A model generated the notes under the pieces. The model did no database searches and had not been told where the DNA came from. It saw nothing but the letters and a program-made list of their open reading frames with translations. A stretch of 47,281 nucleotides of DNA from an uncultured Bacilli bacterium. GTDB lineage: Bacteria; Bacillota_I; Bacilli_A; RF39; UBA660. This document shows positions 8,263-16,906 of the stretch, in pieces; position 1 is the stretch's first letter, and every line of letters begins with the position of its first letter. The stretch spans positions 1 to 47,281 of the forward strand of contig CAJUBJ010000010.1 in NCBI GenBank assembly GCA_910584655.1, given 5' to 3'. Made by a program: the position numbers and the translations under genes.

Positions 8263-9396
8263 ATGACTAAAAAAATAGTAATAAATATATTTGTATTTCT
8301 AGTAATTTTACTAACTATAATAAGTTCATTAATTTATTTTAATTCTAAAAAAATTATTTTAGAATATGATAAAAATATAGAAGTATTTCTTAATCAAGAA
8401 TTATTTAATACAGAAAATATAAAAATTAAAAATGGTAAAATTTTAACTTCAAAAGAATTAATTGACACTTCAAAAATAGGTGAACAAGAAATAGTCTTAG
8501 AAATACAAGATTATTTTAAGAGGAAAAAATCCATAAAGTATTTAGTAAATGTAAAAGATGATGAAGGTCCTAAAATAACTTGTGAAAAAGTAATAGAAGT
8601 AGAGATTGGAAATGAAATAAATCTAATTGAAAATGTTTTAGTCGTTGATAATTCTAATGAAGAAATAATTCCAACCATAAAAGGAGAATATGATATAAAT
8701 AAAATAGGTGAGTATAATCTTTCGTATGTTGCTATAGACAGAAGTGGCAATAAAACAGAAGAAAATTTTACTTTAAAAGTTAAAGAAAAAGAAATTAAAA
8801 AAGATGAGGATTCTAAAAATAACCTAAATAATAATCAAACATTTACAACTTCTAAAGGATTTAAGGGAATTATTAAAGATGGAATAACATATATAAATGG
8901 ATACTTAATTGTAAACAAAACTTATTCCTTACCATCCAATTTTGGCTCATCATTAACAAAGGAAACAATGGAAAACTTTACCAAAATGCAAAATGCAGCT
9001 ACCTTAGAAGGCTTAAATATTTATATATCTAGTGGTTTTAGATCATATGATACACAAAAAAAATTATATAATAATTATGTAAAAAGAGATGGAGTAGAAG
9101 CAGCTGATACTTATTCAGCTAGAGCAGGTCACTCAGAGCATCAATCAGGCCTAGCTTTTGATGTTAATATAATTAATGATACATTTGCTAATACACCAGA
9201 AGCTAAATGGCTTTCATCCAATTGTTACAAATATGGTTTTATTTTAAGATATCCTAAAGGAAAAACTAATGAGACAGGATATAAATATGAATCATGGCAT
9301 TTTAGATATGTTGGCGAAGAGCTAGCTACTAAACTTTATAATAATGGAAACTGGATAACTATGGAAAATTACTTTGGTATAACTAGCCAATACTAA
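8263..9396 (+). CDS. D,D-carboxypeptidase, VanY family, membrane-anchored
   Basis: A 377-residue cell wall enzyme. Residues about 5-27 are a single membrane anchor, followed by an Ig-like region (about 100-175, ending DRSGNKTEENFTLKV) and a Ser/Asn/Lys-rich linker. The C-terminal half is a VanY-type zinc D-Ala-D-Ala carboxypeptidase: SGFRSYDTQKKLY, GHSEHQSGLAFDVN with the zinc ligands His and Asp, and ESWHFRYVG with the second His. The enzyme trims the terminal D-Ala of peptidoglycan stem peptides outside the cell. Start at ATG after AAAGGAG; an extended -10 box TGCTATAAT (TATAAT 8219-8224) lies upstream. It is a single gene followed by a terminator. A vancomycin-resistance role is not indicated, since no vanHAX genes are near. 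Confidence 0.92.
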   Translation: MTKKIVINIFVFLVILLTIISSLIYFNSKKIILEYDKNIEVFLNQELFNTENIKIKNGKILTSKELIDTSKIGEQEIVLEIQDYFKRKKSIKYLVNVKDDEGPKITCEKVIEVEIGNEINLIENVLVVDNSNEEIIPTIKGEYDINKIGEYNLSYVAIDRSGNKTEENFTLKVKEKEIKKDEDSKNNLNNNQTFTTSKGFKGIIKDGITYINGYLIVNKTYSLPSNFGSSLTKETMENFTKMQNAATLEGLNIYISSGFRSYDTQKKLYNNYVKRDGVEAADTYSARAGHSEHQSGLAFDVNIINDTFANTPEAKWLSSNCYKYGFILRYPKGKTNETGYKYESWHFRYVGEELATKLYNNGNWITMENYFGITSQY

Positions 9397-9401
9397 ATAA
9401 G

Positions 9402-9428
9402 TTAGATTATTCTTAATCTAATTTTTTT
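9402..9428 (+). terminator. Intrinsic terminator after the carboxypeptidase
   Basis: TTAGATTA and TAATCTAA hairpin followed by seven T. Confidence 0.85.
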
Positions 9429-9491
9429 ATGAAAATCTTTTATGTTGAACACATTTATGTTATAGTATAAAACAATTTGGAAGTGATACAT

Positions 9492-10658
9492 ATGAAAAAA
9501 CAAATATCCATACTTTATGCTATATATCAAGAATATGGTGAAGAAACATTTTTTAAAAGATTATTTAAAATTTATAACATCGAAATACCAATAACCAACC
9601 ATAAAATAATAATATTTCTTCCTGAAAATATAATAATTAAAGATGAAGAAAAAAACATTACATATACGATATCTTTTCAAGAGGAATATTATAAATTTAT
9701 TAAAGATTTTAATGACTACACTTTCGAAGTAAGCTATGACTATAATCATAATATATTTAGAAAAACATTTCTATTTAAAACAAGTGACAATAAAATACTT
9801 GCAATAGATGAAATAGATGAAGAGAATATAAAAAATAGACGTATTCTTAAAACAACTCTAGAAGATAAAAATCTTATTAACGGAGAATATGAAAAAGAAC
9901 ATCTAAGTTTAGTAAAACCTAATGCTGAAGAAAATTATGAATTTATTAATTGCCCAAATAGTACGAATATAAAAAAAGTTTTAAGAATGCCAAATTGTAT
10001 CTATTATTATTCTTATGATAGTAAAACAATCTATCCAGAAATAAAAGATACATTTCATATAATCGAAGTTGGTTCATCAACAAATACACCTTCCTTAAAC
10101 TTTTATGGACGAAAAAGAAATAATAATGAGGTTTTACTTAACTGCCTAAGAAATAAAATGCCTAGCATAATTATAAGAGGTTCACTATTAATTCCAAATA
10201 ATACTAACAAAACATTTTATAAAATAAGTATTCTAAAATCAAAAGAAGGAATTACAATTCACTATATTTCCACAAATTTAAATGGTAACATTCAAAATCA
10301 AAAGATAGTTGCTATACCAATACTAAAAGATGGTGAACTTTCAATTCGCGAATTAGACAATATAAAACAAGCTATAATAAATAATATCTATGATGAAATT
10401 CAAAAAGATTTTCCTTCAAATTGCATAATAACAGATATAGAAAGAGAACTAGAATCAATTAAACATGAACTTCTTGTCAGTCAAAGAAAATCTTTAAAAC
10501 AAGTAGATGCTATCGACTTTAAACTTAACCAATATAAAGATATAGAACATCTTGCATTTGATGTATATGAAAACTTATCAGAATATGAAAAATTTATTGC
10601 TTCAAAATTACGAATTTCGCCCGATTCTCCTGATCATAGCCTAAAAAAAGAAAAGTAA
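9492..10658 (+). CDS. Unknown 388-residue protein
   Basis: The start is set at ATG 9492 after GGAAGTGATA; an in-frame TTG 15 bases earlier lies in the ribosome binding site. The protein has no signal peptide or membrane helix. It is rich in Asn, Lys, Ile and Glu, mainly beta-type in residues 30-300 with a helical C-terminal third (IRELDNIKQAIINNIYDEI and a later probable coiled coil around 325-370). I do not recognise a domain. It stands alone between the carboxypeptidase terminator and a promoter for the next gene, so context gives no function. Confidence 0.75.
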   Translation: MKKQISILYAIYQEYGEETFFKRLFKIYNIEIPITNHKIIIFLPENIIIKDEEKNITYTISFQEEYYKFIKDFNDYTFEVSYDYNHNIFRKTFLFKTSDNKILAIDEIDEENIKNRRILKTTLEDKNLINGEYEKEHLSLVKPNAEENYEFINCPNSTNIKKVLRMPNCIYYYSYDSKTIYPEIKDTFHIIEVGSSTNTPSLNFYGRKRNNNEVLLNCLRNKMPSIIIRGSLLIPNNTNKTFYKISILKSKEGITIHYISTNLNGNIQNQKIVAIPILKDGELSIRELDNIKQAIINNIYDEIQKDFPSNCIITDIERELESIKHELLVSQRKSLKQVDAIDFKLNQYKDIEHLAFDVYENLSEYEKFIASKLRISPDSPDHSLKKEK

Positions 10659-10682
10659 AAAACTCCTAAAAATAGCCAAAAT

Positions 10683-10712
10683 TTGACAAAATAACCTCTT
10701 TTAATGTAATAT
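10683..10712 (+). promoter_or_regulatory. Promoter of the 319-residue unknown gene
   Basis: TTGACA at 10683-10688 and TAATAT at 10707-10712, 18-base spacer, 25 bases before the start codon. Confidence 0.65.
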
Positions 10713-10736
10713 ACTCGACAAGAAAAGGGGTTTTGT

Positions 10737-11696
10737 ATGATGACATATAAAGAAATCAATGAATTTCTTGCGTCGTTTAAATCAGATTCTTATAATAGAA
10801 AACAAATAGGTAATAATAAACAATTAATTATATCTGTATATGAATATTTAAATAAATTAGGTTTATCTAAAGAAACCACTGAAATAATAATAAGTAATAT
10901 AGCTTACTTAAATAAGGATAACATTAATATTTCACTATACTTAGAACTTCTAAGTAAGACATTAGGTTTCTTAAAAACTTATGAACTAAAAGATATTATT
11001 AATATAGTAAGAGAAATTCATGATATATATAATAAAAGTTCAGCTAATGTACCATTAGAAGAATATTTACATGACACACAAGATACTAGAATAAGAAAAT
11101 TATTTTTAAATCGAAACAATAAATATATCTTAAAAAACTTTAATACATCAAGCAGTATCAACTATGTTTGTGATTTAAAACTAGCTGCTGCAATTTCGCT
11201 TAGTAAAAAAGATTACAACGAATTTATAACTTACATAGATGAATATGAAAAATTCCAAGATAGTTATTCTCCATTAATAAATTTTAAAACTTATAATAAA
11301 ATTAGAGAACATTTAAAAGATAATACATTATTATTTTGGGATACTTTATTTGGTAACGAATATGTAGTTGCTTTAACTAAAAATAATATCGAACTTAAAG
11401 AAATTTATAAGGCTAACATATATAGTCAATATAGTTGTAAAGAAGTTGAAAGAGAACAATCAATTCAATTAGATTTATTTTCATATCAAGAAACTGAGGA
11501 AAAAGTTGATTTAATCAGTGAAGATATTAAAGTTTTTCAATTATGTACTATTTATAATAGTACTAATTTACCAGAATTTAATAAAGAAAAAGATTTACTA
11601 TTCTACTATAAAGGACTACTAAATAAAAAGGATGCTATTACCTTGCCAAAATTAAAGACTCAAAAAAGTAATGCATTCTTATATGATATGAATTAG
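10737..11696 (+). CDS. Unknown 319-residue protein
   Basis: Starts at ATG after AAAAGGGG and has its own sigma-A-type promoter. The protein is cytoplasmic, helical in residues 1-115 (a bundle with INEFLASF and VYEYLNKLGLS), then mixed. It is rich in Tyr, Asn and Lys and ends with the motif QLDLFSYQ and a basic tail. No known domain is recognised and no catalytic motif stands out. It is a single-gene unit closed by a terminator. The product is expected to be real from its length, its ribosome binding site and its promoter, but its role is unknown. Confidence 0.75.
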   Translation: MMTYKEINEFLASFKSDSYNRKQIGNNKQLIISVYEYLNKLGLSKETTEIIISNIAYLNKDNINISLYLELLSKTLGFLKTYELKDIINIVREIHDIYNKSSANVPLEEYLHDTQDTRIRKLFLNRNNKYILKNFNTSSSINYVCDLKLAAAISLSKKDYNEFITYIDEYEKFQDSYSPLINFKTYNKIREHLKDNTLLFWDTLFGNEYVVALTKNNIELKEIYKANIYSQYSCKEVEREQSIQLDLFSYQETEEKVDLISEDIKVFQLCTIYNSTNLPEFNKEKDLLFYYKGLLNKKDAITLPKLKTQKSNAFLYDMN

Positions 11697-11720
11697 AAGA
11701 GAAGGTATTCTTTTCTTTTT
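11696..11720 (+). terminator. Probable intrinsic terminator
   Basis: GAAGAGAA and TTCTTTTC pair with one wobble around GGTA, followed by T-rich sequence. Confidence 0.6.
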
Positions 11721-11754
11721 CTTTGTGTTAAAATATATTATAGGAGTGATAATA

Positions 11755-12186
11755 ATGAACGAAGAACTAGTTATGAAATTAATCAATGAAGCTAAAGATA
11801 TAGCTAGCAGAAACTTTTGCTGTTCTCATTCAAACTATACTGTAGGAGCATCCCTTTTGACTACTGAAGGACAAATTTATAATGGTTTTAACATTGAAAA
11901 TGATGGTATTCAATCAATATGTGCTGAACGAGTAGCTTTTTCGAAAGCTTTATCTGAAGGAAATAAGAAGTTTTCTTGTATTGCAGTAGTTGGAAAGAAA
12001 ATAGATAGTAACTTATTTACTAAAACATTACCTTGCGGTTATTGTCGCCAATTTATTTGTGAATATACTGATAAAAACTTTTTAATTTATACTTACGATG
12101 ATAATGAGAATAAAATTTATGAATATAAATTAGCAGAATTATTACCAGAAAACTTTAGTTTTAAGGAGGAAAAAAATGAAAGATAG
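11755..12186 (+). CDS. cdd: Cytidine deaminase
   Basis: A 143-residue zinc cytidine/deoxycytidine deaminase that makes uridine in pyrimidine salvage. The zinc site is complete: CAERVAF (Cys ligand and catalytic Glu) and PCGYCRQF (two Cys ligands). The N-terminal SNYTVGASLLT and YNGFNIEN are substrate-site signatures of the homotetrameric type. The start is the ATG at 11755 after AGGAGTGATA; the longer frame from 11725 has no ribosome binding site. The end overlaps the start of the uridine phosphorylase gene by 11 bases, so the two consecutive steps cytidine to uridine to uracil plus ribose-1-phosphate are translationally coupled. Confidence 0.95.
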   Translation: MNEELVMKLINEAKDIASRNFCCSHSNYTVGASLLTTEGQIYNGFNIENDGIQSICAERVAFSKALSEGNKKFSCIAVVGKKIDSNLFTKTLPCGYCRQFICEYTDKNFLIYTYDDNENKIYEYKLAELLPENFSFKEEKNER

Positions 12187-12940
12187 AGAAAAAATGTATC
12201 ACATAGGTCTTAGTAAAGAAGATATAAAAGGAGCAAAGTATGCAATACTACCAGGAGACCCTGGGCGAGTTCCTAAAATAGCTGCCTGTCTAGATAATCC
12301 AGAAAAATTGGCTGTTAGTAGAGAATATACAAGCTATTTAGGCGAACTTGAAGGTGAAAAAGTTCTAGTTATATCAACTGGTATGGGAGGTCCATCAACA
12401 GCCATAGCAGTAGAAGAACTAGCAGCTATAGGAATTGAAAATCTTGTTAGAGTAGGAACTTGTGGAGGAATGCAACTTAATGTATCAGCAGGAGATATTA
12501 TTATTGCTCAAGCAGCTATAAGACAAGAAGGAACTAGTAAAGAGTACGTTCCTGTTGAATTCCCAGCAGTTGCTAATATTGAACTTACTAATGCCTTAAA
12601 AAATGCGGCAGACGAACTAGAATTTAAAAATCATATAGGAGTAGTTCATTGTAAAGATTCATTCTATGGGCAACATAATCCAGAACGTATGCCTGTTTCA
12701 TATGAATTAGAAAACAAATGGAATGCTTGGATAAAAGCAGGTGCTTTGTGCAGTGAAATGGAAACAGCTTCATTATATATAGTTTCATCAGTTTTAGGAT
12801 TAAAAGCAGCTGCAGTTTTAACTACTGTATGGAATCAAGAAAAAGAAAAGAAAGGGTTACCACAAGAAGAAAACTTTGATGTAGATAAAGAAATATTTGT
12901 TGCAATAAAAGCTATATCTAACATCATAAAAGGAAGGTAA
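12176..12940 (+). CDS. udp: Uridine phosphorylase
   Basis: A 254-residue nucleoside phosphorylase of the NP-1 family. YHIGLSKEDIKGAKYAILPG at the N-terminus, the phosphate-site GDPGRV, STGMGGPSTAIAVEEL, VRVGTCGG and the sugar-site SEMETASLYI all fit uridine phosphorylase better than purine nucleoside phosphorylase. It splits uridine with phosphate to uracil and ribose-1-phosphate. Its ATG follows AAGGAGG located inside the cdd gene, and the reading frames overlap. The gene after it begins four bases downstream, so at least three genes are in one operon. A purine-specific relative cannot be fully excluded, but the pairing with cytidine deaminase supports pyrimidine salvage. Confidence 0.9.
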   Translation: MKDREKMYHIGLSKEDIKGAKYAILPGDPGRVPKIAACLDNPEKLAVSREYTSYLGELEGEKVLVISTGMGGPSTAIAVEELAAIGIENLVRVGTCGGMQLNVSAGDIIIAQAAIRQEGTSKEYVPVEFPAVANIELTNALKNAADELEFKNHIGVVHCKDSFYGQHNPERMPVSYELENKWNAWIKAGALCSEMETASLYIVSSVLGLKAAAVLTTVWNQEKEKKGLPQEENFDVDKEIFVAIKAISNIIKGR

Positions 12941-12944
12941 TTTA

Positions 12945-13475
12945 ATGAAAAAGTTAAAAAAACATTTTAAACAAAACATGCCGATATACGCCGTTGTCCT
13001 AGTATGTATTGTTATAATTGGAATATCGTTATTTATTACACGTGATGTGGCTCCAGAAGAAGTAGTTGTCGATACATCAAAGTTTAAACATGTTAATTTA
13101 CAAGAAACATTAGAACTATTTGAATCAGATGAACCAAAATTATTAGTTATAAGTCTTAATACTTGTAGTGCAACTGTTGATTATGCAACCTCTTTAACAA
13201 TTGCAGAAGCAAAATTCGGCTACGATACATATTACTTAGAACTTTCCGAAATAGATGAATCACAAATAGAAGATTATAATAAACTAGTTGAAAAACTAGA
13301 CTATGAATACAACTTCAGAGGACAAGTAGATAAATTCGGCTCATTTATTGGAACAACCCCAATGACAATAATAATAAAAAATAAAAAACAAGTATTTGGG
13401 TATATAGGAAGTTTAGATGTTGCAACGTTAGAAAATATAACTAATTTATACGGAATAGCAACAATTAAATCATAA
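12945..13475 (+). CDS. Membrane-anchored thioredoxin-like protein without CxxC
   Basis: A 176-residue protein with a positively charged N-terminus and one membrane segment (about 13-33, PIYAVVLVCIVIIGISLF), so most of it lies outside. The outer part looks like a thioredoxin fold: LLVISLNTCSATVDYA after the first strand, and GTTPMTIIIKNKKQVFGYIG with a TP cis-proline-type turn. The place of the usual CxxC holds only one Cys (TCSAT), so it is unlikely to be a normal thiol oxidoreductase. It starts four bases after the uridine phosphorylase gene. The role is unknown; a redox-inactive or single-Cys partner protein is possible. Confidence 0.7.
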   Translation: MKKLKKHFKQNMPIYAVVLVCIVIIGISLFITRDVAPEEVVVDTSKFKHVNLQETLELFESDEPKLLVISLNTCSATVDYATSLTIAEAKFGYDTYYLELSEIDESQIEDYNKLVEKLDYEYNFRGQVDKFGSFIGTTPMTIIIKNKKQVFGYIGSLDVATLENITNLYGIATIKS

Positions 13476-13507
13476 ATTAATATAATTAAAAAGAAAGGAA
13501 ATAAAAA

Positions 13508-14164
13508 ATGGAAAAAAATAATATTTTAACAAACGCTTTTAAATGGTTGTTTATAGGATTACTAATCTGTTTTGGTATTTCATACACAACCACACTTACA
13601 GAAGACATATTTTACTTAGTATATGGTTCATTTGGAGGATATAGTTACTTAATTTATGCTATAGCAGAAATCGTAATAGCTTTAATATTATCTTTAAGAA
13701 TAACAAAAATGCAACCATTAACAGCAAAAATCTTATATGTAGGATATGCTGCATTAACAGGACTTAGTTTAGGTGGAATATTCTTAGTATATACAGCTAG
13801 TTCATTATCTTTTGTATTCTTAATTACAGCAATTCTATTTGGAACATTCGCTATAATAGGAAAGACTACAAAAGTCGATTTATCTAAATGGTATGTATAT
13901 CTTTTTGTAGCATTACTTGCAATTATTATTTTAGAAATAGTAAATGTTTTTATACTAAATAGTACTTTAAATATTATCTTATGTATCGTAACTATTTTAG
14001 TATTCTGTGCTTATGTTGCATATGATATTCAATTTGCTATAAATAATAACTTTATTGATAATAAAGAAAATATGGGTATTTATGTTGCATTTCAACTATT
14101 CCTAGACTTTATTAATCTATTTATAAAGTTACTAAGATTATTCGGTAAAGCAAGAGACAACTAA
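13508..14164 (+). CDS. Bax inhibitor-1/YccA-like membrane protein
   Basis: A 218-residue integral membrane protein with about seven hydrophobic helices. Its layout fits the Bax inhibitor-1 (TMBIM) family: TALTGLSLGGIF-like segment in the third helix, a conserved CAYVAYDIQFAI in the sixth and FQLFLDFINLFIKLLRLFG at the end. Bacterial members are calcium- or proton-leak channels linked to membrane quality control. Start at ATG after AAAGAAAGG. It is closed by a strong terminator that overlaps its last codons. Confidence 0.85.
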   Translation: MEKNNILTNAFKWLFIGLLICFGISYTTTLTEDIFYLVYGSFGGYSYLIYAIAEIVIALILSLRITKMQPLTAKILYVGYAALTGLSLGGIFLVYTASSLSFVFLITAILFGTFAIIGKTTKVDLSKWYVYLFVALLAIIILEIVNVFILNSTLNIILCIVTILVFCAYVAYDIQFAINNNFIDNKENMGIYVAFQLFLDFINLFIKLLRLFGKARDN

Positions 14165-14180
14165 TTGTCTCTTTTATTTT
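14154..14180 (+). terminator. Intrinsic terminator of the cdd-udp operon
   Basis: GAGACAA and TTGTCTC hairpin with a 4-base loop and T-rich tail, overlapping the stop codon of the Bax-inhibitor-like gene. Confidence 0.85.
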
Positions 14181-14222
14181 GCATATTTAAAGTATATAAT
14201 AAAGCTATTGGAAGTGATATAA

Positions 14223-15248
14223 ATGTCAAGAGTTCTTATCGGAATGTCTGGTGGAGTAGATTCTTCAGTTGCAGCATACCTTTTAAAAGAAGAAGGATAT
14301 GAAGTAATAGGAATAACTATGTCTCTATTTTCTAAAGATAATGATCAATCAGTTATAGATGCCAAAAAAGTATGTGAGAAATTAAACATAGAGCATCATG
14401 TAGTTACTTATATTAAAGAATTTAAAAATCATATTATAGACAATTTTATAAAAAGCTACCTTAATGCTCAAACTCCAAACCCTTGCATAGAATGTAATAA
14501 ATATTTAAAATTTGGTCTTTTATGGGAAGAAGCCAAAAAACTTAATTGTGATTATATTGCAACAGGTCATTATGCCAAAATAGAAGATGGTAAACTTTGT
14601 AAAATAGATTCGCCCAAAGACCAAAGTTACTTTATGTATAAAATAAATAAAGAAGTATTAAATCATATTTTACTTCCTTTAAATACATACAATAATAAGG
14701 AAGAAATAAGATTAATAGCAGAAAGAGAAAATCTTGTGACTGCAAGAAAAAAAGATAGTCAAGATATTTGTTTTATTGAAAATGGTGATTATACTTCTTT
14801 CCTAGAAAATAATTTAGATAAATTACCTAATAAAGGAGAATTTGTTTTGAAAAATGGTGAAGTAATAGGTCATCATAAAGGAATTATCTATTATACAATA
14901 GGTCAAAGAAAAGGCTTAGGTATTAGTTACACTCATCCACTTTATGTAATAAAAATAGATAAAAATAAGAATCAAATAGTATTAGGTGAAGAAAAAGACT
15001 TATATAGTAATACAATCATAATAACAGATATTAATATATTAGTAGATAAACTCCCTAATATATGTGAAGGAAAAATAAGATATAAATATAGCCCAACTCC
15101 TTGTAACATAGAAATATTAGATACAAATAATATTAAAGTAAGGTTTAATGAACCAGTAAAATCAGCTACTCCAGGGCAAGCGTTAGTATTATATGATAAT
15201 GATATTTGTTTAGGTGGTGGAACAATAAAAGACATTTCAAGTGAATAA
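14223..15248 (+). CDS. mnmA: tRNA-specific 2-thiouridylase MnmA
   Basis: A 341-residue enzyme that puts the 2-thio group on U34 of tRNA-Glu, tRNA-Gln and tRNA-Lys. The ATP PP-loop is GMSGGVDSS (7-15). The catalytic cysteine region is TPNPCIECNKYLKFG (Cys88 and Cys91), followed by GHYAKIEDG, DQSYFMYKI and the second catalytic region KKDSQDICFIE. The C-terminal GQALVLYD and CLGGGTI are typical of the tRNA-binding beta-barrel. Start at ATG after GGAAGTGATA. The next gene is a tRNA-Glu, but it has a C at position 34 and so is not itself an MnmA substrate. Length and all motifs look normal. Confidence 0.96.
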   Translation: MSRVLIGMSGGVDSSVAAYLLKEEGYEVIGITMSLFSKDNDQSVIDAKKVCEKLNIEHHVVTYIKEFKNHIIDNFIKSYLNAQTPNPCIECNKYLKFGLLWEEAKKLNCDYIATGHYAKIEDGKLCKIDSPKDQSYFMYKINKEVLNHILLPLNTYNNKEEIRLIAERENLVTARKKDSQDICFIENGDYTSFLENNLDKLPNKGEFVLKNGEVIGHHKGIIYYTIGQRKGLGISYTHPLYVIKIDKNKNQIVLGEEKDLYSNTIIITDINILVDKLPNICEGKIRYKYSPTPCNIEILDTNNIKVRFNEPVKSATPGQALVLYDNDICLGGGTIKDISSE

Positions 15249-15252
15249 AATA

Positions 15253-15281
15253 TTGAATAACAAAACCAACTATGATAGAAT
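15253..15281 (+). promoter_or_regulatory. tRNA-Glu promoter
   Basis: TTGAAT at 15253-15258 and TAGAAT at 15276-15281 with a 17-base spacer. Confidence 0.65.
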
Positions 15282-15283
15282 TA

Positions 15284-15303
15284 ACAATGTCAGATGACAT
15301 TGT
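15284..15303. promoter_or_regulatory. Perfect inverted repeat over the tRNA start site
   Basis: ACAATGTCA and TGACATTGT are perfect arms around a GA centre (9 bp each). The repeat covers the expected start site of the tRNA transcript and ends two bases before the mature tRNA. It has no T run, so it is not a plain terminator; an operator or a leader hairpin are possible. Confidence 0.5.
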
Positions 15304-15305
15304 CT

Positions 15306-15382
15306 GGTCCGTTGGTGAAGTGGTTTAACACATAACCCTCTCAAGGTTACATACATGGGTCCGAATCCCATACGGATCACCA
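15306..15382 (+). tRNA. tRNA-Glu (anticodon CTC)
   Basis: A full cloverleaf can be folded by eye: acceptor GGTCCGT with ACGGATC, D arm GTG/CAC, anticodon stem TAACC/GGTTA with loop CTCTCAA (anticodon CTC, reading GAG), T arm ATGGG/CCCAT with loop TCCGAAT, discriminator A and an encoded CCA. One G-U pair lies in the acceptor stem. A second isoacceptor with TTC must exist elsewhere to read GAA, by far the commoner Glu codon in such an AT-rich genome. Confidence 0.95.
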
Positions 15383-15393
15383 AATAAGATATT

Positions 15394-15420
15394 AAAGCCC
15401 AGTATTTATGGGCTTTTTAT
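15394..15420 (+). terminator. tRNA terminator
   Basis: AAGCCCA and TGGGCTT hairpin with a 7-base loop and T-rich tail. Confidence 0.85.
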
Positions 15421-15441
15421 TTTTATATAAAGGAGGATAAT

Positions 15442-16275
15442 ATGAAAGAAAAATATATTGAATATGCCAAAAAAACTTTCTCCAATCAATCATTAAGACT
15501 AGTCCTAAATCAAATAGAATTGTTTTATCAACAAAACCAGCCATTATCATCTAATAAATACCTTATAGGAGACCAAGTTAAACTGAAAAAGGGAACTTTT
15601 ATTCATGGAATATTTGGTGAATTAGAAAACTTTGATTATACATTAGAAAATGGTTTTATATCTTCTGATTTTACATCAGAATCAAGACCAAATAAAATCT
15701 GTAATAGTGTTGGAATGTGGAATATAAAAGAAGATATCTTACTTAAAGATTATATATATAATTATAGTGGTTTTACAATAACCTATACAATAGGTAGGGG
15801 TCCAGAAGCAAAAAAAGTATCAGAATTAATCCCATATCATCATTTCGATACCTTTACAGAACGAATTAATAATGATGAGAAGATTTGGTCATATTGGGGC
15901 GACAAAACAAAAGAAGTTTCATTTTTACCAAGTCTTGTTGCTGACAAAAGACAGATTGCATTCATTTTAAATATGGAAAGTGACTATGCCAAAAGTTTAA
16001 GTTATGCTGATGTATGGAATACAGATTTCGATAAAGAAACATTAAAACCTTTTTTAGACTATCGTTACTACGATAAATTTCTTGAAGAAAGACTAAGTAG
16101 AGATGCATCAACTACAGATAGAGAATCAGCAATAATGTTTGGACTTCCTATATCCTTAATTGAAGGTATATTAGTAGGTAGAAAATTAGAAAATAATAAT
16201 GAATCTTTAAATTATATAAAAGAAAAACTTCCCCAATGTTATATATGTAATATAGATGGAAAAGTAATAAAATAA
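15442..16275 (+). CDS. Unknown 277-residue protein, possible ADP-ribosyl-transferase-like fold
   Basis: Starts at ATG after AAAGGAGG. Soluble, no signal or membrane segment. I do not recognise it with certainty. The stretch GTFIHGIFGELENFDYTLEN followed by GFISSDFTSES reads like the N-terminal strand-loop of ADP-ribosyltransferase-fold enzymes such as Tpt1/DarT (a His-Gly near a first strand, then an ENGFISSD-like turn), and RESAIMFGLPISLIEGILVG near residue 235 resembles the catalytic-Glu strand area of that fold. This is a weak visual likeness. Ten bases later comes a Nudix hydrolase gene, a family that often acts on ADP-ribose or NAD derivatives, so the pair could share a nucleotide substrate. 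Confidence 0.6.
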   Translation: MKEKYIEYAKKTFSNQSLRLVLNQIELFYQQNQPLSSNKYLIGDQVKLKKGTFIHGIFGELENFDYTLENGFISSDFTSESRPNKICNSVGMWNIKEDILLKDYIYNYSGFTITYTIGRGPEAKKVSELIPYHHFDTFTERINNDEKIWSYWGDKTKEVSFLPSLVADKRQIAFILNMESDYAKSLSYADVWNTDFDKETLKPFLDYRYYDKFLEERLSRDASTTDRESAIMFGLPISLIEGILVGRKLENNNESLNYIKEKLPQCYICNIDGKVIK

Positions 16276-16285
16276 GGAGTAATTA

Positions 16286-16906
16286 ATGGAGTATTTAGAT
16301 ATTTATGATGAAAATAAAAATTACTTAGGCAAAGAAGAACGTAACGTCGTTCATCGTGAAGCACTATGGCATAACACGATACATTGTTGGTTATACGATA
16401 AAGAAGGAAACATTTATTTTCAAATTAGAAAAGAAGAAGAAAAACTATACACAACAGCTTCTGGTCATATTCTTTCTGGTGAAACGATTAAAGAAGGCTT
16501 TGGTCGTGAAATAAAAGAAGAAATTGGCATAGACATTGATTATAATAAGGCGTTATTTGTGAATGTTTATAAGTTTATTATGGATAAGAAAAAGAATGAT
16601 GGAAGTATATTTAGAGACCGTGCTTTTTCAAACGTTTATGTTTGTGAGTTTAATGGCAAAATTGAAGACTTTAATTTTGATAAAAATGAAGTAATTGGAT
16701 TAGTAAAGATTAATGCTAAAGAAACATTAAATTTATTAGAAAAAGAAACTGGTCAAATAAATGGAATAGTAATAAAAAATGCAAATAATGAAAATTATTT
16801 TGAAGAAAAAATAATATCTATTCAAGACTTTCTTGTTAATAAAGGTGAAACTGCTATAAAAAAATATGGTGATGTCTTAACTAAAATAATAGAAATAACA
16901 AATTAA
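16286..16906 (+). CDS. Nudix hydrolase
   Basis: A 206-residue protein with a full Nudix box at about residues 70-92: G-x5-E-x7-REIKEEIGI, so the metal-binding Glu residues are in place. The order DIYDENKNYLGKEERNVVHR then LWHNTIHCWLYDKEGN before the box resembles the IPP-isomerase-like/YfcD branch. Such enzymes hydrolyse nucleoside diphosphates linked to another group, or isomerise prenyl diphosphates. The C-terminal 90 residues form an extra helical part. ATG follows AAGGAG, 10 bases after the preceding unknown gene, so the two are an operon. The substrate cannot be told from the sequence. Confidence 0.88.
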   Translation: MEYLDIYDENKNYLGKEERNVVHREALWHNTIHCWLYDKEGNIYFQIRKEEEKLYTTASGHILSGETIKEGFGREIKEEIGIDIDYNKALFVNVYKFIMDKKKNDGSIFRDRAFSNVYVCEFNGKIEDFNFDKNEVIGLVKINAKETLNLLEKETGQINGIVIKNANNENYFEEKIISIQDFLVNKGETAIKKYGDVLTKIIEITN

